From the NCBI GenBank assembly GCA_964551035.1, contig CAZKBK010000027.1, positions 1-64,000 of the forward strand: a stretch of 64,000 bases of DNA, in the 5' to 3' direction. Of this stretch, positions 23,887 through 31,471 are shown one piece after another. The DNA is from Chryseosolibacter sp964551035. Its GTDB lineage: Bacteria; Bacteroidota; Bacteroidia; Cytophagales; Cyclobacteriaceae. The stretch's first letter is position 1. Each line of letters opens with the position of its first letter. The position numbers and the translations under genes were made by a program. The notes under the pieces were generated by a model, which had not been told where the DNA came from, searched no databases, and saw only the letters and a program-made list of their open reading frames with translations.

Positions 23887-25251
23887 TCACTGTTTCTTTA
23901 ACCGGGTCAGTTCGGTGGCGAGATATTTTCCGTCAAGCCAGTGATTGCCGATCATGACGCCGGCGATGTTGCGCGATTGTGTGATGTCTTCGAGGGGATT
24001 CCCGTTCAAAAGCAGAAGGTCGGACACGGCGTTGGGCCGGACCACCCCGGCATCTTCCTTCCCCAAATAGCTCGCCACATTGATCGTTCCCGTCCGCAGC
24101 GCTTCATAGGGGGTGAGACCGGAAAGAACCAGGTATGCGAGTTCATTGTGGGTTGAAAATCCGGGCACGTTAAACACTTGTGGAGCGTCGCACCCAAGAA
24201 GAAGTCCAACACCGTGCTCCTGGCAGGCTTTGATCAGTTTTCTCCTGAGGTTGATGAACGCGTCAACGCCGGAAGGATCATAGTCCGGATCATTGGTCAT
24301 GTTTCGTTTGTTGTTCACCCATTGGTCCACCGTTTCCGGATTCATGTAAACCCGGTCGGGATCACCGAGGAAATCGTCAGCAGTGTATTTACTGTTGATC
24401 CATCGTTCGGCCAGGGATTGGGTGGGAACCACCCAGATGTTGTTCGCCTTAAGGGCGGCCATCAACTCCGGAATGCGCGTTGTGTCGGCCCGGCTGGCGA
24501 TGAGTGACCCGAAGAACCCGGCTTGTTGCGCCACCATCTTTTCGATGCCGGGTACCAGGCCTTCGACGAAACCATCAAGGTGGTCGATCGAAGCGTACCC
24601 GGCTTCGATGGCACGCCACACCCCAACACCAAAGGACACATGACCCGCGAACGGTATGTCGACTTCCTTCGCGGCTGTGGCAATCGCATCAAATTCGGCT
24701 CGCGTTAAACCAGGATGGAGTTTGAGCAAATCATATCCCGCTTCCTTTTGTTTCCTCACCATGGCCGCCCCGCCTTCCGGAGAACTCACGCTCATGCCAT
24801 TGAACGACGGCCCGGTGGTATAGAAGTTTGGAGCCATGAACTGGCCTTTTTCAATTTGTTCCCGGAGTTCAAGGTGCCTCGGGTGGCCGAGCATCCCCCG
24901 GACGGTTGTTATGCCGTTCACGAGAAAGAGGCTGAGCACATCCTTCATAGGACCCAGGTCATCGATCGGAGGTACATGGCCGTGCATTTCGGCAAGGCCG
25001 GGAATAAGGTATTTCCCGGCGCCGTTGATCACCAACGCATTCCGGTCATGGCTGACGCGTTGTGCGTCGCCCATGGCGATAATTTTCCCATCTTTTGTGA
25101 CCACCACCTGATCGGGCAACACAACTTCGCCGTCCATGGGAATGACGTTTACATGGACAAAGACGATTTCGCGACCAGCGTTTGAAACGGGCTGCTGCGA
25201 CATGGACACACTGCTGACGAGCAGGCAGAAGACAATGGATAGGGCTCTCAT
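23887..25251 (-). CDS. Exported amidohydrolase (metal-dependent hydrolase)
   Basis: This 454-residue amidohydrolase-superfamily enzyme has a signal peptide (MRALSIVFCLLVSSVSMSQ). After an N-terminal composite beta-sandwich (VVVTKDGKIIAMGDAQ) comes the metal motif GLAEMHGH (His90, His92). Barrel strands carry K-LHPGLT, FAGHVSFG and a late GCDAPQVF that supplies the Asp ligand, followed by H-N-E. Members of this exported branch include prolidase-like and imidazolonepropionase-like hydrolases; the substrate is not inferable. It is divergent from an ECF sigma gene, with a perfect palindrome between them. Confidence 0.88.
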   Translation of the reverse strand: MRALSIVFCLLVSSVSMSQQPVSNAGREIVFVHVNVIPMDGEVVLPDQVVVTKDGKIIAMGDAQRVSHDRNALVINGAGKYLIPGLAEMHGHVPPIDDLGPMKDVLSLFLVNGITTVRGMLGHPRHLELREQIEKGQFMAPNFYTTGPSFNGMSVSSPEGGAAMVRKQKEAGYDLLKLHPGLTRAEFDAIATAAKEVDIPFAGHVSFGVGVWRAIEAGYASIDHLDGFVEGLVPGIEKMVAQQAGFFGSLIASRADTTRIPELMAALKANNIWVVPTQSLAERWINSKYTADDFLGDPDRVYMNPETVDQWVNNKRNMTNDPDYDPSGVDAFINLRRKLIKACQEHGVGLLLGCDAPQVFNVPGFSTHNELAYLVLSGLTPYEALRTGTINVASYLGKEDAGVVRPNAVSDLLLLNGNPLEDITQSRNIAGVMIGNHWLDGKYLATELTRLKKQ

Positions 25252-25269
25252 GCGAAATGGATTTTACCG

Positions 25270-25283
25270 AATTTCCGGAAATT
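25270..25283. promoter_or_regulatory. Perfect 14-bp palindrome between amidohydrolase and sigma genes
   Basis: AATTTCCGGAAATT is fully self-complementary. It lies 18 bases before the amidohydrolase start codon and 100 bases before the sigma-factor start, so it could serve either divergent promoter. No dedicated regulator gene adjoins it other than the sigma gene and the nearby MarR. Confidence 0.45.
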
Positions 25284-25383
25284 GGACCCTTCCCGGGAAT
25301 GAAAGTGGTTGAAGGGTATAATTGATTGCTGGGTGGTCGGTGTGGGGAATCGAAGTCGCATAAAAAGCGTTATCTTGGCAGCC

Positions 25384-25998
25384 ATGAGTCAATTGAGCCT
25401 GGAACAAACCATAACCCTCTATCAACCAACGCTGTATGCGATCGCAATGAAATTTCTGCGATGCAAGGCGGATGCCGAGGATATCGTCCAGGAGACGTTT
25501 GTCCGCTGGCTAAATGCGGAACACGAGAAAATCCGAAATACGAAGGCATATCTCGTCCGGGCCGTCACGAATAACTGCATTACCCATCTTCAGACCCTGA
25601 AGAGGAAGAAAGTTGAGTACTTGCAGGCGATTCATTGGGAGGAATGGGTGGATAAGATCCGCGACACGGATTTTTCCGGCGAGTTCGAGGCCCGGATGGG
25701 CAAGGCATTCCATGTCATTCAGCACAAGCTGGAACCGCTTGAACGCGCTGTTTTCGTACTAAAGGAGGCGTTCGGCTTTGATTACAAGGCCCTTCAGCTC
25801 GTCCTGGACAAGAAGCAGGAGCATTGCAGACAACTTTTTTGCCGTGCGCGAAAAAAGGTCGCGGAAGAGCGTGAACGATTGGGTGCTGTTATCGGCGAGA
25901 AGACGACGTTGTTGAAGACTTTCCTCCAATCGTGCGACTCCGGTCAGGCGGACGAGGTTATTGATGCGCTTCGGAACGATCTCCGTTCCCGGCCGTAA
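25384..25998 (+). CDS. ECF-type RNA polymerase sigma factor
   Basis: This 204-residue sigma-70 family protein has region 2 at residues 5-75 (YAIAMKFLRCKADAEDIVQETFVRWLNAEHEKIRNTKAYLVRAVTNNCI) and region 4 at about 105-160 (LEPLERAVFVLKEAFGFDYKALQLVLDKKQEHCRQLFCRARKKV). A roughly 40-residue C-terminal tail follows, with no SnoaL-like domain. The region 4 wording (RAVFVLKEAFGF) is that of SigJ/ECF41-like factors. No anti-sigma gene adjoins it. I chose the ATG at 25384; an upstream ATG at 25309 would add a non-homologous leader. A desaturase gene lies 115 bases downstream on the same strand. Confidence 0.9.
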   Translation: MSQLSLEQTITLYQPTLYAIAMKFLRCKADAEDIVQETFVRWLNAEHEKIRNTKAYLVRAVTNNCITHLQTLKRKKVEYLQAIHWEEWVDKIRDTDFSGEFEARMGKAFHVIQHKLEPLERAVFVLKEAFGFDYKALQLVLDKKQEHCRQLFCRARKKVAEERERLGAVIGEKTTLLKTFLQSCDSGQADEVIDALRNDLRSRP

Positions 25999-26050
25999 AA
26001 TATTTTCTCTTTTTTCCACGTTCCTGTCACAAATCAAGTGCTCCCCTGTC

Positions 26051-26102
26051 TTTACGGTATGGGACGGCTGGCACGCGCCCAACCGAGAACTTAGACCGTA
26101 AA
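26051..26102 (+). promoter_or_regulatory. Inverted repeat in the desaturase leader
   Basis: TTTACGGT (26051-26058) and ACCGTAAA (26095-26102) are perfect 8-base complements 36 bases apart. The second arm ends 11 bases before the desaturase ATG. In RNA this would close a large stem-loop near the start codon; in DNA it could be a spaced operator. Confidence 0.35.
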
Positions 26103-26113
26103 CCTTTTCATTC

Positions 26114-26884
26114 ATGGAAGTCATTTTGATTTTTTTTGTAGCCCACTGGTATCTCTCGCTTTTTTTCCAAACCTTCTTCCTGCACCGGTACGCTGCCCAC
26201 CGGGCGTTTACGATGAGTAAATCCACGGAGCGGGTCTTTTTCGTGTTGACCTGGATTTTCCAGGGCTCTAACTACTTAAGCCCTTATGGCTACGGGGTAA
26301 TGCACCGCATGCATCATGCCTTTGCCGATACCGAAGACGACCCACACTCGCCCAAGTACGATGAAACGATCTGGAATATGATGTGGAAAACAAAGACGAT
26401 TTATTCGGCGATCGCCGGTAAGCGCATGGTCCCTGACAAGCGATTTACGGAGGGCGTTCCTCAGTGGGAGGCTTTCGACAAGTTCGCCCGCTCGTGGCCG
26501 TCCAGGATTTTCTGGGGTTTGCTCTATACGGCCGTGTTCGTCGTGTACGCAACGCATTGGTGGCTATGGCTTCTGCTCCCGATCATGTTCCTCATGAGCC
26601 CTATCCATGGCGCGATTATCAACTGGTTTGCCCATAAGTATGGATACCGGAATTTCGAGGTTGGCGATACTTCCAGGAATTTCCTTCCCCTGGACTTTCT
26701 GATGATGGGCGAATCGTATCACAATAACCATCATAAGAACGGCTCAAGGGCGAATTTTGGCGGAATTCGATGGCATGAGATCGATCCCACCTATCAGATC
26801 ATCCGGTTGCTCGATAAGGCTGGAGTGATCAGGCTGGTCCGACGCAAGGAGGTCAAGATGCAGAATGTGCAAAAAGCCGCCTGA
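26114..26884 (+). CDS. Membrane fatty acid (acyl-CoA type) desaturase
   Basis: This 256-residue integral-membrane di-iron desaturase has the three histidine boxes: HRYAAH (24-29), HRMHH (64-68) and HNNHH (about 213-217), with four hydrophobic spans around them. It introduces double bonds into acyl chains and so adjusts membrane fluidity. The short polar N-terminus and the FFLHRYAAHRAF opening match bacterial delta-9-type enzymes. A sigma-factor gene lies just upstream in the same direction and a strong intrinsic terminator follows, so the pair may be transcribed together or the desaturase may be a sigma target. Confidence 0.92.
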   Translation: MEVILIFFVAHWYLSLFFQTFFLHRYAAHRAFTMSKSTERVFFVLTWIFQGSNYLSPYGYGVMHRMHHAFADTEDDPHSPKYDETIWNMMWKTKTIYSAIAGKRMVPDKRFTEGVPQWEAFDKFARSWPSRIFWGLLYTAVFVVYATHWWLWLLLPIMFLMSPIHGAIINWFAHKYGYRNFEVGDTSRNFLPLDFLMMGESYHNNHHKNGSRANFGGIRWHEIDPTYQIIRLLDKAGVIRLVRRKEVKMQNVQKAA

Positions 26885-26951
26885 CCGCTTGCAAATGGCA
26901 GGTGGGTATGGTACCTTCAAGCTCAGTAACTCCCTTTTGCTAAAACTTGCG

Positions 26952-26980
26952 GGCGCCCTTTTTACGGGCGCCTTTTTTTA
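26952..26980 (+). terminator. Intrinsic terminator after the desaturase gene
   Basis: GGCGCCC and GGGCGCC form a perfect 7-bp stem (26952-26958, 26966-26972) with a 7-base loop, followed by seven T residues. It lies 68 bases after the desaturase stop. The T run overlaps the stop codon of the convergent YihY gene. Confidence 0.9.
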
Positions 26981-28042
26981 TCTGAGTATGCGCCTGATTC
27001 GCTTGACGATCCCGTTGACGATAACGTGGGTATAGGTGCCTTGTCCGCGCTTGCCCCTGTCGTTGTGCCGGAGGGGTGGCCGTTCCCGGGATCTTGCTTC
27101 CCTTGCCAGATCTTTATTTCGGTGCCTGGCGTCGGCTTCTTCCGCACCGATGGGCTCCGCCACGTCGGAAGGTTCGATGCGGCGGCCATGGAAACGGGCA
27201 TATACCTGAGTGAACTCGGCCCCGAAGAGCAGGATTATACCTGCATACGACACCCAGAGCATGATCAGAATGATCGTACCCGCTGCGCCATAGGTTGATC
27301 CGGGGTCGCTGTTCCCGAAATAAACGCCGAGGAGGAATTTGGCGACGGTGAACAGCAATGCCGTTACCGCAGCGCCGACCCAGACATCCTTCCACCGGAT
27401 CTTTGCGTCCGGCAGGAATTTGAAAATCGCCGCGAAAAGAAGGGTGATCACGCCCAGCGAGACCAATAAGTCAACGGCTTTGAATACCACCTGGAGCGCT
27501 TCGGATATGTGGCTCTGAACCCACTCGCTCACGGCAGCCAACGCCGCCGACAGAACCAGCGATACCAGCAACAGGAACCCGACCACGAGCACCAACCCGA
27601 AGGAAAAAACCCTGTCCCGGATAAGTTTGAGTATCTTCTGTTTTGGCTTGGGTCTTACCTCCCACATCTTGTTCAGGATCTGCTGGAGATTGTAAAAGAC
27701 GCCGGTGGCGCCGAACAACAGCGTTGCAAAACTGAGTACATACGAAAGTGTAAACGCGTCCTGGTCTTCGGTTTCCGCATTGGAGACGATGCCCTTAATG
27801 TCTTTTGCGGAGGTTCCGCCAACCGTATTCTGCACTTGCGCGGTCAATTTTTCCATGACCTGCTCCCGTTCAAAAAAGTAGCTCGCGACGTTGATTATGA
27901 TAACCAGCAGTCCGGGCAATGAAAAGATTGTGTAATAGGCGAGCACGATGCTATTGTTGAATGGTTCGCGCTCGGTCCACTGGCTAAAGGTGTCCTTGGC
28001 CATTTTCCCGAAGTTCTTCGCCTTGTCCCCGAGTTTGCTCAT
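26978..28042 (-). CDS. YihY/BrkB family inner-membrane protein
   Basis: This 354-residue protein has six predicted membrane helices. It has the YihY/BrkB opening (NNSIVLAYYTIFSLPGLLVIIINVASYFF) and the conserved FATLLFGATGVFYNLQQILNKMWEVRPKPKQ and YGAAGTIILIMLWVSYAGIILLFGAEFTQVYA blocks. It was once misnamed ribonuclease BN; the function remains unsettled, with membrane transport or lipid-related roles suggested. The C-terminal 70 residues are hydrophilic and strongly basic (EARSRERPPLRHNDRGKRGQG), longer than in many homologues. Its stop codon lies within the T tract of the convergent terminator. Confidence 0.9.
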   Translation of the reverse strand: MSKLGDKAKNFGKMAKDTFSQWTEREPFNNSIVLAYYTIFSLPGLLVIIINVASYFFEREQVMEKLTAQVQNTVGGTSAKDIKGIVSNAETEDQDAFTLSYVLSFATLLFGATGVFYNLQQILNKMWEVRPKPKQKILKLIRDRVFSFGLVLVVGFLLLVSLVLSAALAAVSEWVQSHISEALQVVFKAVDLLVSLGVITLLFAAIFKFLPDAKIRWKDVWVGAAVTALLFTVAKFLLGVYFGNSDPGSTYGAAGTIILIMLWVSYAGIILLFGAEFTQVYARFHGRRIEPSDVAEPIGAEEADARHRNKDLAREARSRERPPLRHNDRGKRGQGTYTHVIVNGIVKRIRRILR

Positions 28043-28158
28043 GCCTGTCTGGTCTCAGGGGATACGGAAAAAAATATATGCCGCAGGCCGGAAGATCATC
28101 ACGCACGCATACGCCGGTCCGCCAAAGGCATGTTTTTCGAAACTACGACCACACTGTA

Positions 28159-28192
28159 ACAGAAACCGGCCACCATCTGCGGCCGGTTCTGT
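28159..28192 (-). terminator. Long hairpin downstream of the second repeat-protein gene
   Basis: ACAGAA(A)CCGGCC (28159-28171) pairs with GGCCGGTTCTGT (28181-28192): 12 bp with one bulge and a 9-base loop. It lies 37 bases past the stop of the minus-strand gene ending at 28230. The T-rich tail is weak, so termination is likely but not certain. Confidence 0.45.
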
Positions 28193-28229
28193 CATTAACC
28201 TAAATCTATGTGCGCTTTTGACGTAACGC

Positions 28230-29486
28230 CTAATTGAACGTGACTTCACTCACCTCGCTCCAGAGGAGATACTTCGTGTCGTCGCTGTTGGGACGGAAGA
28301 CAAGAATTCCGTGATTGCGATTGCCAACATCCTGCGATTCATCCAGGGTGATTTGTCGTCCGTTCTTCAGCTTGATGAGACAACGGTGTTCCCCCTTGGT
28401 GGTGATTTCCTTTATGGCCCTGAACGGGATGCTGTATTCGTATTCGCCTTCCTTGCCTTGCAGGAGTTCGTAGGTATGGGTTTCGTCGAGGTCGTACACG
28501 ATCTTCCCTGCGAACACGTCGCCGTTGTGCGCGGTTACTTTACCAGTGAGTTCCGCTTGTTGATTGAAGTCGGCGTAAGAGATCCCGCCGGTAGGGACCT
28601 TGTCGTCGAAGATGACCTTGTCAAATTCGTCCCACGGGATGTCAATGGCGGGGAAATCGCGGCCTTCAACGATAACGCCGCGGTGCCCGGAACTTACGTC
28701 ATTGCTTCCGTCGAGCATTAGTTCTCTTCCGGATTTGAGCACGACGAGGCTCCTGGTGCCACGTCTTTCAATAGACCGGATGTTTCCAAAAGGGATCGAA
28801 AGGTCACCGTCCTCGGAATCTCCGTCGAGTTTGTCCGTCGACAGCCGTTCATCGTGATCCCACTGGATGTAGCCGCTGAACTTCGTGCCGAAGGCCTCGA
28901 CGGTGCCATATAGGGACTCCCCAAACTTGTTTTCGAGTTGCTGCGGCGTTGCGAGGAATTCGATTCTGTCAATGCGGTTCCAGTAAATTTCCATTTCGCC
29001 CACTTCGACGTCGTAAACACGAACATCGAGCCCCACGTCGTTGTATCCGTCACCGTCGACTTCAAATCTGTCGCCGTTGCGCATTTCGAGTGCGACCGAT
29101 TGGCTTCCTGTCGGGGTGACGGTCTTGATCTCACCAAACTGACATGCGAACTGATGTGTGTAGGTGGAGTTGCTTTCGCCACGCCATCTTTCGGTACCGA
29201 GGAATTCGAAGAATGTGTCGTTCCAACTGTACCAGCTCATGTTACGGTCATCGAGACGCTCGCGATCCCGTTCGGTGAGGTGGCGAAGGTGGTCATTCCA
29301 TTCCTTGGATGCGTTGAAGATGTCGGACCAGTAGACTTCCTCCTTGCCCCACCGGATCGCACCCTGATATACCTTTCCGTCGTCTGTGTGGATCTTTCCG
29401 TAAATGAAGGCCTGGTCCTGTGCGCCAACCGTCGTGGTGGCGAGGGCCGCGAGGCTGAGTGCAAGGCAAATGCTGGAACGTGTCAT
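28230..29486 (-). CDS. Exported triple-repeat protein B (paralogue of 31468-32706)
   Basis: This 418-residue protein has a signal peptide (MTRSSICLALSLAALATTTVGAQ). The mature part consists of three degenerate repeats of about 105-120 residues, each opening like L-x-G-x-V-...-F-x-G-x-I-x-W/Y-D and closing with R/S-G-R-x-x-x-L-D-G-x-x-D-V-...-G-I-x-V and a W-x-x-(I/V)-x-x-V/I-x-F strand. The middle repeat holds the nearly invariant DERLSTDKLDGDSEDGDLSI. It is clearly homologous along its whole length to the gene on the other side of the kinase/regulator pair. The strand-rich pattern suggests a periplasmic or surface beta protein. No enzymatic residues stand out. It lies 198 bases after the regulator gene and may have its own promoter. 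Confidence 0.75.
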   Translation of the reverse strand: MTRSSICLALSLAALATTTVGAQDQAFIYGKIHTDDGKVYQGAIRWGKEEVYWSDIFNASKEWNDHLRHLTERDRERLDDRNMSWYSWNDTFFEFLGTERWRGESNSTYTHQFACQFGEIKTVTPTGSQSVALEMRNGDRFEVDGDGYNDVGLDVRVYDVEVGEMEIYWNRIDRIEFLATPQQLENKFGESLYGTVEAFGTKFSGYIQWDHDERLSTDKLDGDSEDGDLSIPFGNIRSIERRGTRSLVVLKSGRELMLDGSNDVSSGHRGVIVEGRDFPAIDIPWDEFDKVIFDDKVPTGGISYADFNQQAELTGKVTAHNGDVFAGKIVYDLDETHTYELLQGKEGEYEYSIPFRAIKEITTKGEHRCLIKLKNGRQITLDESQDVGNRNHGILVFRPNSDDTKYLLWSEVSEVTFN

Positions 29487-29684
29487 GTTGGGTTGGGTTT
29501 GTTCTCCTTATTTGTACTGCTAATTTCCTGAAAGGTTGCGCGGCCGCACACGGAATGCTGACAAGACGGAACGGGATAGGGATGAATCGGGAATTCGGCC
29601 TACTGAATATTCGGGTGCCTGCGCGTAGAAGCGAAGGCAGGAAGGGCGGTCAGGGTCTCGAAGGGGTGGGTGGGGCCTGTGCCA

Positions 29685-30443
29685 TTACTGATCAATCCAT
29701 TTCTTGAAATCGGGTGTGCGTTCCGCACTTACGATAACCTCGTCAGAGGTACGGGGCTGCAGTGCGAGTTTGATCCTCCCCTTGAAATAGGGGTGAATTT
29801 CGGCGATAGCCTCGAAGGTGAGAATATATTGACGGTTTGCCCGAAAGAATACCTTCGGGTCGAGCACATCGATGAGTTCATCGAGCGGGGTATCCAGCGG
29901 GTAGCGCTTCTCGTCACGGGTGACAATGTAGGTAAGCTTATTTTCCGACAGAAAGTAGGCGATCTTTTCGACCGGGATGGCGATGATCTTTTGCCCCAGA
30001 CGAACCATGAACCGCGATTTATAGGTCGTTCCGCCATTGATCATATGGAGCAACTCCGCGTAGTTGACCATGGCTGGCTGTCGTTGCCCAGCTTGCCGGC
30101 GCACCTTGTCGAGACTCCTTTTGAGCTTCTCCTTTACGACGGGCTTGAGCAGATAATCCGCGCTGTTAACTTCAAATGCCCTGATCGCGTACTGGTCATA
30201 GGCAGTGGTGAACACCACCGGACACTCCACCTGGATCTTGCTGAAGATCTCGAAGCAGAGGCCGTCGAGAAGCCGGATGTCGGTGAGGATCAGCTGTGGG
30301 TGAGGATTCTCGCGGAGCCATCCAAGGCCGGCCTCCACGCTTTGGTGTCGGCCGACAATCTTTGCCCCGGGCTCGAGCTCAAGCAGCATTGCCTCCAGTT
30401 TGTCTGCGGCAAGTTTTTCGTCCTCGAGGATAAGGATGTTCAT
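29685..30443 (-). CDS. LytTR-family response regulator
   Basis: This 252-residue two-domain regulator has a receiver domain at 1-120 with the acidic pocket EDE (7-9), phospho-acceptor Asp55 (LILTDIRLLDG), a conserved T-T-A-Y-D and a Lys near 105 (LLKPV). A LytTR DNA-binding domain follows at about 150-250 (RFMVRLGQKIIAIPVEKIAYFLSENKLTYIVT..RYPLDTPLDELIDVLDPKVFFRANRQYILTFEAI). LytTR proteins bind tandem imperfect direct repeats. Its ATG overlaps the kinase stop by four bases (ATGA), so the pair is translationally coupled. Likely targets are the flanking repeat-protein genes, as an inference from location. Confidence 0.95.
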   Translation of the reverse strand: MNILILEDEKLAADKLEAMLLELEPGAKIVGRHQSVEAGLGWLRENPHPQLILTDIRLLDGLCFEIFSKIQVECPVVFTTAYDQYAIRAFEVNSADYLLKPVVKEKLKRSLDKVRRQAGQRQPAMVNYAELLHMINGGTTYKSRFMVRLGQKIIAIPVEKIAYFLSENKLTYIVTRDEKRYPLDTPLDELIDVLDPKVFFRANRQYILTFEAIAEIHPYFKGRIKLALQPRTSDEVIVSAERTPDFKKWIDQ

Positions 30444-31471
30444 GGGTGTTCGGTTTCGAGCAGGGGTACGCGTACTTCCCAATGCGTTTCGGTCCTGATG
30501 ATCTCCACGGGCTTGTCGGTGAAGTAAGCATAACGCTCCCGGATATTTTTCAAGCCACTTCCCGAACCTTCCGCTTTGCGCTTCTTCTCATTGCGTGTGT
30601 TACGCACGATAATGTAGTCGTCGCCTGATTGGAGCAGTTGGATGTGAAGGGGAGTCCGCTCGTCGAATGTGTTGTGTTTGATTGCGTTCTCCACAAGCAT
30701 TTGAATCGTCAGGGGAGGGAGCACGCTTGTGGTATGGTTCGGGTCCACGTTTGCAGAGAACCTGACGAGGTCGTCAAAGCGGGTTTGAAGGAGGTACATG
30801 TAGGCGTCGATAAAAGCGAGTTCTTCGCCCAGGCTCACGAGATCATCGGTGTTGCTCCGGAGCAAAGCCCGGTATACCTCCGAGAATTTTTCAATGAATC
30901 GACGCGACCTCACCGGATCGCGATCGACCAGGGCGGATAGTATGTTGAGGTTGTTAAAAAGAAAGTGCGGGTCAAGTTGATGTTTCAATGAAAGCAGTTG
31001 CGATCGCATTTGCTCCTTCTGCATTTTTTCCTTTTCCAGGACGGAAAGGCGCCAGTGCCTGAGGAAGTGCAGGCTGAAATAGATGGAGAAAGCGGGAATG
31101 AAGATGAATGCGCCGAAGACGTTGGTCACAATGATTTGCCCTGACGTTGGTGACCCCGTTGTCAGCAGTACCTTGAGCAGGACGTAGCTGATATTCATCA
31201 GGATCAGGAGGAACAATAACGCAAGCAGCATGTGGAGAAATAGTCTGAATGACCCCGAGCGGCTCCAAGGCATGGTGCGGTCGAACCAGCGTGTGAGGCC
31301 TTTGTTTCCCCACCAAAGGAGAACGGCCACGGTAACGATCCAGCCGGCGGTGAGGTAGGCGCTCGCGGCCGGGCGGGCGAGCACCACCCAGGCGACCACT
31401 GAACCCGCTGCCGCCAGCGCAATGGTGAGGTACAGGATGAATCGGGGACGGATCGTGTCTGCCAGTGTCAC
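30440..31471 (-). CDS. LytS-type sensor histidine kinase (His_kinase domain family)
   Basis: This 343-residue kinase has about four N-terminal membrane helices (residues 12-32, 42-56, 77-104, 115-140) and almost no extracytoplasmic loop. A short coiled coil follows, then the phospho-acceptor region SLKHQLDPHFLFNNLN (His169) and an ATPase domain with LTIQMLVENAIKHN and GSGSGLKNIRERY. Lacking a sensor domain of its own, it may sense the membrane or a partner protein. The start is GTG at 31471 and overlaps the stop of the upstream repeat protein by four bases (GTGA), while its own stop overlaps the regulator start. This makes the three genes one coupled unit and suggests that the exported repeat protein is a signalling partner. 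Confidence 0.93.
   Translation of the reverse strand: MTLADTIRPRFILYLTIALAAAGSVVAWVVLARPAASAYLTAGWIVTVAVLLWWGNKGLTRWFDRTMPWSRSGSFRLFLHMLLALLFLLILMNISYVLLKVLLTTGSPTSGQIIVTNVFGAFIFIPAFSIYFSLHFLRHWRLSVLEKEKMQKEQMRSQLLSLKHQLDPHFLFNNLNILSALVDRDPVRSRRFIEKFSEVYRALLRSNTDDLVSLGEELAFIDAYMYLLQTRFDDLVRFSANVDPNHTTSVLPPLTIQMLVENAIKHNTFDERTPLHIQLLQSGDDYIIVRNTRNEKKRKAEGSGSGLKNIRERYAYFTDKPVEIIRTETHWEVRVPLLETEHP

Noticed and set aside
23396..23890. Longer MarR frame starting at 23890
   Set aside because: It would overlap the upstream amidohydrolase gene and place the start before the predicted promoter; the ATG at 23833 fits the family.
29670..30527. 285-residue plus-strand frame opposite the LytTR regulator
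   Set aside because: The minus-strand regulator has clear REC and LytTR domains; the plus-strand frame is a shadow.
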